Part shown: positions 1 to 5,107 of the stretch, piece after piece
How the letters are laid out: every line of letters begins with the position of its first letter
Position numbering within the stretch: position 1 is the stretch's first letter
Notes under the pieces: generated by a model
The model's input: the letters and a program-made list of their open reading frames with translations, nothing else
The model's database searches: none
What the model was told of the DNA's origin: nothing
Source: Clostridia bacterium
GTDB lineage: Bacteria > Bacillota > Clostridia > Christensenellales > Borkfalkiaceae
Direction: 5' to 3'
Assembly: GCA_021205485.1 (NCBI GenBank)
Contig: JAJPXK010000170.1
Coordinates: 1-5,230 of the forward strand
DNA: 5,230 nucleotides
Position numbers and translations under genes: made by a program

Positions 1-674
1 AATTTAATCTGTTCTTTTTTCTTTACTGTAGGGTTTAAAATAAAAGCAAACAAGAACTTTTCAGGAAAAACGTAATCAAAATCATTTGATGCATCAATAT
101 AATCTTCTTTATCTAATAAAAAAACAGCATCTATAACCTGTTTTGCTTCAACGCCGTAAATATTTTTTGCTATATCTACAGCGTAATTTTCTCTTACAGA
201 AATAGCATCAAACCTTTCTAAAAGAGGTTTGATTTTGTCTACATATGTCTTAGGTGGATTATGTCTTGTTGCACCAAAAGAAGACGAATAAGATATTTTT
301 GTTTTGTTTTCGTCAACAAAATTTAAAAAACAATCTTCTTTTACGAAAGGTATATTGTTATTCCATACCTGATCACCGCCTATTACGAAAGAATCGCATA
401 TTTCATTGAACATTTGCAAATCTTTTGCGTCAACCTGTATAGAACAATTATAATTTTTTTTCGCAAAAGTCATGGCAATACAATTATCTGGAATTATATA
501 TCTACCTGGTAACCCCTTGGCTTCCTGGATCATTAAGACAGAGAATCCCATTTTATTTAAGACCTTATTTAATGCAAAATATGTCAAACAGCCACCAAAA
601 TTTTCGTGTCCCCACCAACCATAAATTCCGACATCATAATGTACATTTGTATTATTGTTTTTATTATCTTCCAT
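1..674 (-). CDS. Polysaccharide pyruvyl transferase family protein, 3' end cut by window edge
   Basis: About 224 codons are visible; the C-terminus lies beyond the left edge. I translated this by hand from the ATG at 674-672. Landmarks of the polysaccharide pyruvyl transferase family (CsaB/WcaK-like) are an N-terminal glycine-rich turn followed by NFGGCLTYFAL (residues 25-35), FVIGGDQVWN (96-105), SYSSSFG (128-134), a FDAISVRE segment (155-162) and VIDAVFLLDKEDY (180-192, where DP is more usual than DA). Known members transfer a ketal-linked pyruvate from phosphoenolpyruvate to sugars of surface polysaccharides in the cytoplasm; some relatives have other roles, so the exact acceptor is unknown. 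No signal peptide or membrane segment is seen. The start is supported by GAGG (685-682), seven bases upstream. That GAGG overlaps the TGA of the preceding glycosyltransferase, so the two are probably translationally coupled in one operon. Confidence 0.85.
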   Translation of the reverse strand, partial: MEDNKNNNTNVHYDVGIYGWWGHENFGGCLTYFALNKVLNKMGFSVLMIQEAKGLPGRYIIPDNCIAMTFAKKNYNCSIQVDAKDLQMFNEICDSFVIGGDQVWNNNIPFVKEDCFLNFVDENKTKISYSSSFGATRHNPPKTYVDKIKPLLERFDAISVRENYAVDIAKNIYGVEAKQVIDAVFLLDKEDYIDASNDFDYVFPEKFLFAFILNPTVKKKEQIK

Positions 675-681
675 ATATAGA

Positions 682-685
682 CCTC
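682..685 (-). promoter_or_regulatory. Ribosome binding site overlapping upstream stop codon
   Basis: On the minus strand the sequence reads TGAGG: the TGA stop of the glycosyltransferase shares bases with the GAGG ribosome binding site of the pyruvyl transferase, whose ATG follows seven bases later. Ribosomes finishing the first gene would be placed to start the second. Confidence 0.7.
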
Positions 686-1865
686 AATTCTTTTTCTTTT
701 CAGGCGGTAAAACAGACTTTTCATCAAGGCGTTTTTTACGTGACGTCAGAAGTCTACCTACCTTATACGCCTTAGAGTTCATTCTGTCTGTAATTTCAAA
801 CTCAACCTGGGCGATTTCGCTTTTTAATGATCCTATTGTTCTTTCACTTTCGTCATCAAAGGTTACGGCAGTTTCTGACAATTTTTGTATTTCTAACGCG
901 TGATCCATTTCCCATTCATTACACATATATACAGGATAACCGTATTCGTTAAATATAGACATTATTTCAGTAGCAAATTCATACTGCAAATATTTAGGGA
1001 AAGTAATCAAATCGTAATACAAAAAGTTTACAGCCCAGTTAACAAGATCATAATACGGATCTTCATATTTGGCTTTTTTCCATTCAGCAAAAACGTTTCT
1101 TACTACCAAAAGGTGTTTTTTATATTTATCTACCTTTTTGCCGTAGTATTGCCACATTAAAGATCCTTCGTTATACCAGCGGTAGTTATAAAACTTTTTA
1201 TCGGTAAACACGACTTTTTTTGCCCTGGGGAAATACATAAACTGAAAAAGTTGGTCTTCGCCAAGGTCAAGCGCTTCGTTCAGCCTTAACTTGGGTTCTT
1301 GCTCTAAAAGTGATCTCTTTATAAAATGAAGCCACAAAAATGGTCTGCTGCTTTCTTCGGTAAACAAAGCCGACGTTCCCGAATGCTCGCCGCTGTATAC
1401 AATATTCTTGGGTGAAAGTTTTTTCCATATCCATTCGGGAGTATTTTCGTTCGGATCAATCGGATTACCGCCAAAAACTACTATATCTGCATTTTCAGCT
1501 TCAGCAGTCTTTACTAAAAAATCATACATTCCCGGTTCTACCCTGTCGTCTGCGTCAACAAAGTTTATATACTTTCCTTTTGCAATTTCAAGCCCGGCAT
1601 TACGCGCACTGGCAGGACCGCCGTTCGGCTTGTCTATTATTTTGATCCTGTCATCAAGTTTTTGAAGATGTTGCAAAACTTCTAACGAAGAATCTGTAGA
1701 GCCATCGTTTACACATATAATTTCAAATTTGCCATAGTTTTGCCATATAATGGAATATATTGCCGTTTTTAAATATTTGGCGGCATTATACACAGGAATT
1801 ATTATAGAAACTAAAGGAGTCTGTCCTTCTTTTAAGTTATTCTGATCAATATTTTTTTCTGACAT
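684..1865 (-). CDS. Glycosyltransferase family 2 protein (second in operon)
   Basis: A 393-residue GT-A fold inverting glycosyltransferase. It is predicted to move a sugar from a nucleotide-sugar donor to a growing surface glycan on the cytoplasmic side of the membrane. Motifs: PVYNAAKYL (24-32), nucleotide-binding VNDGSTD (52-58), GPASARNAGLE (83-93), the metal-binding DXD region VDADD (103-107) and LGEDQLFQF (201-209), which carries the likely catalytic-base ED. A charged helical, possibly coiled-coil segment (about 340-362) leads to a basic tail around SKAYKVGRLL (364-373), which could touch the membrane; no transmembrane span is seen. A GTG at 1877 would add four residues but leaves only one base after AGGGT, so I chose the ATG at 1865, which has GTGG eight bases upstream. 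Donor and acceptor cannot be told from sequence. It lies 22 bases after the preceding glycosyltransferase and is probably co-transcribed with it. Confidence 0.92.
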   Translation of the reverse strand: MSEKNIDQNNLKEGQTPLVSIIIPVYNAAKYLKTAIYSIIWQNYGKFEIICVNDGSTDSSLEVLQHLQKLDDRIKIIDKPNGGPASARNAGLEIAKGKYINFVDADDRVEPGMYDFLVKTAEAENADIVVFGGNPIDPNENTPEWIWKKLSPKNIVYSGEHSGTSALFTEESSRPFLWLHFIKRSLLEQEPKLRLNEALDLGEDQLFQFMYFPRAKKVVFTDKKFYNYRWYNEGSLMWQYYGKKVDKYKKHLLVVRNVFAEWKKAKYEDPYYDLVNWAVNFLYYDLITFPKYLQYEFATEIMSIFNEYGYPVYMCNEWEMDHALEIQKLSETAVTFDDESERTIGSLKSEIAQVEFEITDRMNSKAYKVGRLLTSRKKRLDEKSVLPPEKKKN

Positions 1866-1887
1866 TTTAATTACCACACCCTATAAA

Positions 1888-2985
1888 TTATGATCTACCC
1901 AAAATCGCTGCTATTTTTCTTCCTTTTTTCAGTTCTAATGAATGTTCAAGTTTATCAAGCCTTGCGTAAGCATCGTTAAGATAATTTTTTAATCTGAATG
2001 TTGTATCTTCAAGGTAAAACTTTTGTGGATCATCAGCAATTCGCAGGCACATATTCCTTATCCATTCGTCTTTTATCTTATTAAAACTAATCTCTCCTGA
2101 CCTTTGCGCTTCATTAAGCTCTTCAGAAAATCTTTCCAAAAAAGATAAGCGGTATTCTTCTGAAATACGTTCATATGTATGCATATAGTTAAAGAACATT
2201 TTATTAAAATATTGCTCAATAAAATTTGCCTTTACGTCTTCATGCGCCATAATAAATTCGTGAATAAATTTGTATTCATCATTCATACAGAATACTTTGC
2301 CCTTACTGTTTATAGACGAATTAGGGTTATCCTGACGGTAATGGTAAAATGCCTTATCTACAAACATTACCGATTTTGCAAGCGAAAGAGTCTGAAACCA
2401 AAATCCATTGTCCTGATAAGATGCACCTGGTGTTTCATTGTGCCGTATATTATTTTCTCGAATAAATTCATTACGATATAGCCCTGTCCACGTATTCATC
2501 TGAAAAGTAAACATTTCCTTATTTTGTTTAGGCGACAAAACGGTATTATAATATTTTGTATCGGAACAAGTAGGTTCGTACTGTTTATTCTTTTTTCCGC
2601 CTTTAGACGTAAATGTATAATAATCCGACTTAATTACATCAAGATTAAATTGCTTAGCCTTTTTATAAAGGATTTCACACATTCCGGGAGCAATATAATC
2701 ATCCGATTCTGCTATTCCAACATATTCCCCACGAGCTTTGTCAAAACCAATATTCATAGAGTTGCCATAACCGGCATTAGGTTTGGTTATACAAACGATT
2801 CGCTTGTCCTTTTTTGCATGCTTCTGTGCAATAGCAAAAGATTTATCTTTTGAGCCATCGTCCACACAAATAATTTCAATATCTTTTAATGTTTGCCTCT
2901 GACAACTATTAAGACATTCATCAAGATATTTTTCGACATTATAAATCGGAACGACTAATGTTACCAAAGGTGATTTTCTTTCCAT
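1888..2985 (-). CDS. Glycosyltransferase family 2 protein (first in operon)
   Basis: A 365-residue GT-A glycosyltransferase. Motifs: VPIYNVEKYL (12-21), VDDGSKD (41-47), AGYGNSMNIGFDKARGEY (71-88), the DXD-equivalent ESDDY (93-97, with Glu in the first position, a common variant) and YQDNGFW (190-196) at the catalytic-base position. The rest, about 200-330, is a helical accessory region; the end (331-365) is a charged helix ending in KKGRKIAAILG, similar in layout to the tail of the next gene. Likely role: sugar transfer in surface polysaccharide or repeat-unit assembly; substrate unknown. The start is well supported by GAGGGG (3000-2995), nine bases before the ATG. The gene is AT-rich: 2581-2640 has 18 of 60 G+C, against 39 of 60 at 3241-3300 in the gene upstream. 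This suggests a separately acquired glycan cassette. It is the first gene of the tight three-gene set. Confidence 0.93.
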   Translation of the reverse strand: MERKSPLVTLVVPIYNVEKYLDECLNSCQRQTLKDIEIICVDDGSKDKSFAIAQKHAKKDKRIVCITKPNAGYGNSMNIGFDKARGEYVGIAESDDYIAPGMCEILYKKAKQFNLDVIKSDYYTFTSKGGKKNKQYEPTCSDTKYYNTVLSPKQNKEMFTFQMNTWTGLYRNEFIRENNIRHNETPGASYQDNGFWFQTLSLAKSVMFVDKAFYHYRQDNPNSSINSKGKVFCMNDEYKFIHEFIMAHEDVKANFIEQYFNKMFFNYMHTYERISEEYRLSFLERFSEELNEAQRSGEISFNKIKDEWIRNMCLRIADDPQKFYLEDTTFRLKNYLNDAYARLDKLEHSLELKKGRKIAAILGRS

Positions 2986-2994
2986 AAATATTTA

Positions 2995-3000
2995 CCCCTC
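2995..3000 (-). promoter_or_regulatory. Ribosome binding site of first glycosyltransferase
   Basis: GAGGGG on the minus strand lies nine bases before the ATG at 2985. It is a strong match to the 16S anti-Shine-Dalgarno and fixes this start. Confidence 0.75.
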
Positions 3001-3031
3001 TATTCTACTTTTCGTTAAGTATTTTGCTCGT

Positions 3032-3060
3032 TTATTACACATATTGCATTTGCCAATTAA
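3032..3060 (-). promoter_or_regulatory. Weak candidate promoter for the glycan operon
   Basis: In the 75-base gap between the zinc-ribbon gene and the first glycosyltransferase, the minus strand has TTAATT (3060-3055), 17 bases, then TAATAA (3037-3032). Both boxes are poor-to-fair sigma-A matches in AT-rich DNA, so chance is a real alternative. No terminator hairpin is seen in this gap, so read-through from the zinc-ribbon gene is equally possible. Confidence 0.25.
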
Positions 3061-3510
3061 TTACTCCGCCCGCTGGATTACGCCGAATTGCTTTAGGCGA
3101 CGCAAATGGTAATAAAAGGCGGAACGCTTCATCTTTGTTAGTTCCAAAGCTTTTCTCAAGTTTATCTTGCGTTCGCTGTAATCCATAGCCACGCTTACAA
3201 ACTTTTCCGTATATTCGAAGTTAGGCCTGCCCGCGTGTTCGTTGGCCCCTGCCTCCGCAGCACGCTCGTTCGCCGCCTGCGCCTTTCTCTTTATCTCGGT
3301 GTTGTCGGGCACGTACGGCGCCACGAACGGTTTGTCGCCGTAGAAAGAAAACCCGCAATGCGAACAAAACCTCGACGTGCCGTTGTAGTCCGCCCCGCAT
3401 TCGGGGCAGAACGACAGCTCCAGCCACTTAGCCCCGCATTCGGGACAGAAATTGCCCTCGTATTCCGTTCCGCAGTGGTAACACTTGTGTATCGCTTTAT
3501 TTTCTTCCAT
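3061..3510 (-). CDS. Double zinc-ribbon protein with C-terminal helix-turn-helix, function unknown
   Basis: A 149-residue soluble protein. Two consecutive four-cysteine zinc ribbons are visible: C10/C13/C22/C25 and C35/C38/C49/C52, each made of CxxCG or CPECG knuckles. A charged, alanine-rich linker (about 62-96) follows. The C-terminal part (about 100-149) contains INLRKALELTKMKRSAFYYHLRRL (two segments, 116-139), which reads as a helix-turn-helix resembling ends of some recombinases or winged-helix regulators. I do not recognise a named family; a DNA-binding regulator or a recombination accessory factor is inference. The ATG at 3510 has GGAAG (3523-3519) eight bases upstream; a GTG at 3519 would add three residues but overlaps that site. 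The gene has its own promoter (3597-3625), about 80 bases of leader containing a palindrome, and clearly higher G+C than the glycan genes downstream. Confidence 0.85.
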   Translation of the reverse strand: MEENKAIHKCYHCGTEYEGNFCPECGAKWLELSFCPECGADYNGTSRFCSHCGFSFYGDKPFVAPYVPDNTEIKRKAQAANERAAEAGANEHAGRPNFEYTEKFVSVAMDYSERKINLRKALELTKMKRSAFYYHLRRLKQFGVIQRAE

Positions 3511-3563
3511 TTCCTTCACTTCCGTCCGTTTTTTTCTTCGCCCCGTCTTTTCCGCCTTTCTTT

Positions 3564-3583
3564 ACGGAATTTATATTCCGTCG
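3564..3583. repeat. Palindromic repeat copy A, in leader of zinc-ribbon gene
   Basis: ACGGAAT, loop TTAT, ATTCCGT, then CG. The arms pair perfectly over seven bases. The 20 bases equal the reverse complement of copy B (3721-3740) exactly. Read directly, 3564-3585 matches 3723-3744 at 20 of 22 positions, the two differences being in the loop. It lies just downstream of the predicted transcription start (about 3590), so it could be an operator, a leader-RNA hairpin or a recombination site. It has no T-run on either side and so is not a terminator. Confidence 0.8.
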
Positions 3584-3596
3584 CCGCTTTGGTTTA

Positions 3597-3625
3597 ATTT
3601 TAACACATAAAAGCGGTATCGTCAA
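3597..3625 (-). promoter_or_regulatory. Sigma-A-type promoter for zinc-ribbon/HTH gene
   Basis: On the minus strand, -35 TTGACG (3625-3620), a 17-base spacer and -10 TAAAAT (3602-3597), preceded by TGT as in an extended -10 element. This is the best promoter in the window. Transcription would begin near 3590 and run into the zinc-ribbon gene. The -35 box falls inside one copy of a spaced direct repeat, and the whole promoter sits between the two palindrome copies. Confidence 0.7.
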
Positions 3626-3676
3626 GACAATAAAGAAACTTTTTTTGATTGTTGCGGTATTAATTAAAGACAATAA
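3613..3676. repeat. Spaced direct repeat over the -35 region
   Basis: GCGGTAT and AAGACAATAA occur together twice: at 3613-3619 plus 3624-3633 (gap of 4) and at 3654-3660 plus 3667-3676 (gap of 6). The copies are about 41-43 bases apart, close to four helical turns. The first overlaps the -35 box of the zinc-ribbon promoter. It could be a pair of operators or a decayed duplication of the promoter's upstream half. Confidence 0.5.
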
Positions 3677-3710
3677 TTGAAATAATTGCCATTGCGTGCG
3701 GACAAACTTC

Positions 3711-3742
3711 AAAAAACTAACGACGGAATATAAATTCCGTCG
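3711..3742 (-). terminator. Likely terminator of recombinase gene, also palindromic repeat copy B
   Basis: CGACGGAAT, a four-base loop and ATTCCGTCG form a perfect nine-base-pair stem (3721-3742). On the minus strand it is followed by TTAG and six T (3716-3711), a reasonable intrinsic terminator about 150 bases after the recombinase stop. No T-run follows on the plus strand. The same sequence is repeated in inverted form at 3564-3583. Confidence 0.6.
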
Positions 3743-3837
3743 CCTTTCCGTTCCTTATATATTATCGCCTTCGCTTAACTTTTTTCTTTGTCTTTCCGTT
3801 CGTTTATGTATTTGCTCGTTTTCTCCACGCCGAACGG

Positions 3838-3860
3838 GACGCCGCGTTATCCGCGCCGTC
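3838..3860. repeat. GC-rich hairpin after recombinase stop
   Basis: GACG-C-CGCG, a five-base spacer TTATC, then CGCG-C-CGTC: nine-base arms with a single C/C mismatch, 29 bases beyond the recombinase stop. No T-run follows on the minus strand, so it is not a standard terminator. The shape (short inverted arms around a small spacer) resembles the core sites of tyrosine recombinases, but nothing else supports that use. Confidence 0.4.
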
Positions 3861-3889
3861 CTTAAGGCGTTTATTCAGTTGTGTTTATA

Positions 3890-4738
3890 TCAGGACACAA
3901 GACGCATTTTGTCGAGGGTATGCCTGTGCTCCGTTCCCGTGGATATGAGATATATTCTCGTCGTGTCTACGCTGGAATGGCCTAACACGTCGGCGAGCTT
4001 AGCTATGTCTTTGCTTATCCCGTAAAACGTTCTCGCGAACAGATGCCTTAAGTTGTGAGGGTACACTTTGCTGCCCTTTATATTCGCCTGTATTCCCGCC
4101 TTTTTCATCTCCGACCAGATCTGGCGTCTGTCTATAGGCGTTTTGTTCCTCGTTATAAAGATCGTTCCCCGCTTTATACCTTTATCCGATATATACTTTA
4201 ACAGCTTTCTGCATAACGCTTCGGGCAGCAACACCGTCCTCGTCTTGCCTTTTAAAGATATCTCTGCTTCCCTTTTGTTTACAGCCTCTACGGTTATGTA
4301 TTTAAGCTCCGACGCCCTTATCCCCGTAGAGCATATGGTTTCTATTATAAGGCTGAGTCTTTTCTTTTTGTTATCCTTTTTCAATGTCTCTAAAAGCCTG
4401 TCGTATTCGGCTCTGCTCAAGTCTCTGGAATCGTCTCTGTAAGTTTTTCTCTGGACGTGAACATACTTTAACTTCCAAGGCTTGTTGTGATACGCGAACA
4501 GTTTGTTTACCGCGGCGAGGCAGGCGTTTATCGTTTCGGGGGCGCAGCCGCTTTTTATCAATTCCTCCTTCCATTCTATGGCCGACTCCTTCGTCGCGGC
4601 TTTTCCGTTGAGGCGTTTGCCGTACAAGGTTATATTCCTGACATACTTTTCCGCCGTGGCTTCGCTTCTTTCTTCCGCGCGCAATCTCCTTTTATACCTT
4701 TCTATTTCCTCCCCGTTTAACGCTATTTTTTCCGTCAT
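3890..4738 (-). CDS. Tyrosine recombinase / integrase
   Basis: A 282-residue site-specific recombinase that would cut and rejoin DNA through a phosphotyrosine link. An N-terminal SAM-like core-binding domain occupies about residues 10-90, and the catalytic domain about 105-275. All catalytic residues are seen: R141 in STGIRASEL, K165 in KGKTR, H228 and R231 in HNLRH, H254 in LGHSS and Y263 in TRIYL. The length is typical of compact Xer-like or phase-variation recombinases and short of most phage integrases, which carry an extra arm-binding domain. The ATG at 4753 would add five residues but has no ribosome binding site; the ATG at 4738 has GGAGG eight bases upstream and is preferred. It probably has its own promoter and the terminator at 3711-3742. 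It is not an obvious XerC/XerD because no housekeeping context is present. Target sites are unknown; nearby palindromes are candidates. Confidence 0.9.
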   Translation of the reverse strand: MTEKIALNGEEIERYKRRLRAEERSEATAEKYVRNITLYGKRLNGKAATKESAIEWKEELIKSGCAPETINACLAAVNKLFAYHNKPWKLKYVHVQRKTYRDDSRDLSRAEYDRLLETLKKDNKKKRLSLIIETICSTGIRASELKYITVEAVNKREAEISLKGKTRTVLLPEALCRKLLKYISDKGIKRGTIFITRNKTPIDRRQIWSEMKKAGIQANIKGSKVYPHNLRHLFARTFYGISKDIAKLADVLGHSSVDTTRIYLISTGTEHRHTLDKMRLVS

Positions 4739-4746
4739 CTGTATTT

Positions 4747-4751
4747 CCTCC
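4747..4751 (-). promoter_or_regulatory. Ribosome binding site deciding recombinase start
   Basis: GGAGG lies eight bases before the ATG at 4738 and overlaps the alternative ATG at 4753, which has only A/T-rich sequence upstream. This favours the shorter protein. Confidence 0.75.
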
Positions 4752-4766
4752 ATATTTATTTGAATT

Positions 4767-4772
4767 ATTATA
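4767..4772 (-). promoter_or_regulatory. Proximal -10 box of recombinase gene
   Basis: A perfect TATAAT preceded by TTG on the minus strand. Transcription from it would start near 4760 and give a leader of about 20 bases before the ATG at 4738. No recognisable -35 box lies 16-18 bases upstream. Confidence 0.4.
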
Positions 4773-4799
4773 CAAGATAACTTTACTTTTTGCTCCTTT

Positions 4800-4828
4800 A
4801 TTATACTGTTTTTATGAAAAAAAGTGAA
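4800..4828 (-). promoter_or_regulatory. Distal promoter candidate for recombinase gene
   Basis: TTCACT (4828-4823, four of six matches to TTGACA), a 17-base spacer and a perfect TATAAT (4805-4800) on the minus strand. The -35 box overlaps the end of the bidirectional terminator. Its TATAAT is 33 bases from the proximal one, so the two could be tandem promoters. Confidence 0.45.
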
Positions 4829-4858
4829 CCGCCCGTTAAACGGACGGTTTAACTTTTT
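4817..4858. terminator. Bidirectional intrinsic terminator
   Basis: A ten-base-pair stem (4827-4836 with 4840-4849) with a three-base loop, flanked by seven A (4817-4823) and five T (4854-4858). Transcripts from either side would therefore end in U-runs. One stem position is a C/A mismatch in plus-strand RNA but a G-U wobble in minus-strand RNA. This suggests its main job is to stop minus-strand transcription arriving from beyond the right edge. Confidence 0.7.
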
Positions 4859-4969
4859 GCAATATAGAAAAATTTAGACAAATTATTTTTATTTTTCCTT
4901 ACTCCGACTTGAAGCCTTTGATTTTAGTTCTTTTATTTCTGTTTTGTTAATTTTTCGCATTGCTTAAGA

Positions 4970-5008
4970 CTCATTACGCTCCCCTCGCACAGGGGAAAAG
5001 GCAATGAG
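4970..5008. repeat. Hairpin element with CCCCT/AGGGG core
   Basis: An inner stem TCCCCT/AGGGGA (4980-4985 with 4991-4996, loop CGCAC) sits inside outer arms CTCATT/AATGAG (4970-4975 with 5003-5008). Similar CCCCTGTGCGAGGGG hairpins are, from memory, common in dispersed intergenic repeats of gut Clostridia. Confidence 0.5.
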
Positions 5009-5033
5009 AAGATTGCTCACCAAGCCACCATTC

Positions 5034-5063
5034 TGTCATTCTGAGTGCTATCGAAGAATTTCC
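5034..5063. repeat. Dispersed intergenic repeat fragment
   Basis: TGTCATTCTGAG (5034-5045) followed by GAAGAATTTCC (5053-5063) resembles the widespread intergenic motif built on TCATTCTGAGCG...GAAGAATCT. From memory this motif recurs at high copy in many bacterial genomes, with unknown function. The boundaries of the full repeat cannot be set from one copy. Confidence 0.45.
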
Positions 5064-5088
5064 TTTACAGCTTAAGCCACCGCTGAAA

Positions 5089-5107
5089 CGGTTAACAAAG
5101 TTTACCG
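5089..5107. repeat. Small hairpin in right-end repeat region
   Basis: CGGTTAAC, three-base loop AAA, GTTTACCG: seven of eight positions pair. Another short hairpin, GCCC-TAAC-GGGC, lies at 5162-5173. No T-run follows either, so neither is a terminator. Confidence 0.35.

Larger units (their letters stand above)
3511..3889. other. Gene-free regulatory region between recombinase and zinc-ribbon gene
   Basis: This 379-base stretch has no convincing coding frame. From right to left it holds a GC-rich hairpin after the recombinase stop (3838-3860), an unremarkable pyrimidine-rich part, a palindrome with T-run (3711-3742), two copies of a spaced direct repeat (3613-3676), a good minus-strand promoter (3597-3625) and a second palindrome copy (3564-3583) inside the zinc-ribbon gene's leader. 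Confidence 0.7.

Noticed and set aside
3235..3597. A 120-codon plus-strand frame opposite the zinc-ribbon gene.
   Set aside because: It is the antisense shadow of the cysteine-rich gene, with arginine-rich composition, no ribosome binding site, and it runs through the promoter leader.
3645..3674. Plus-strand promoter-like TTGATT...GACAAT.
   Set aside because: Eighteen-base spacer, poor -10, and no plus-strand gene follows before the antisense of the recombinase.
3497..3712. A 71-codon minus-strand frame across the promoter and palindrome region.
   Set aside because: It spans the -35/-10 boxes and the palindrome, overlaps the start of the zinc-ribbon gene and has no coding-like composition.
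4068..4442. A 124-codon plus-strand frame opposite the recombinase, hydrophobic.
   Set aside because: Antisense shadow of a gene with full catalytic motifs; no ribosome binding site, and the hydrophobicity follows from complementing charged codons.
4897..4968. Short minus-strand frame of about 23 codons, lysine-rich, starting at an ATG near 4960.
   Set aside because: No ribosome binding site, an in-frame stop just upstream, low-complexity composition, and no recognisable similarity.
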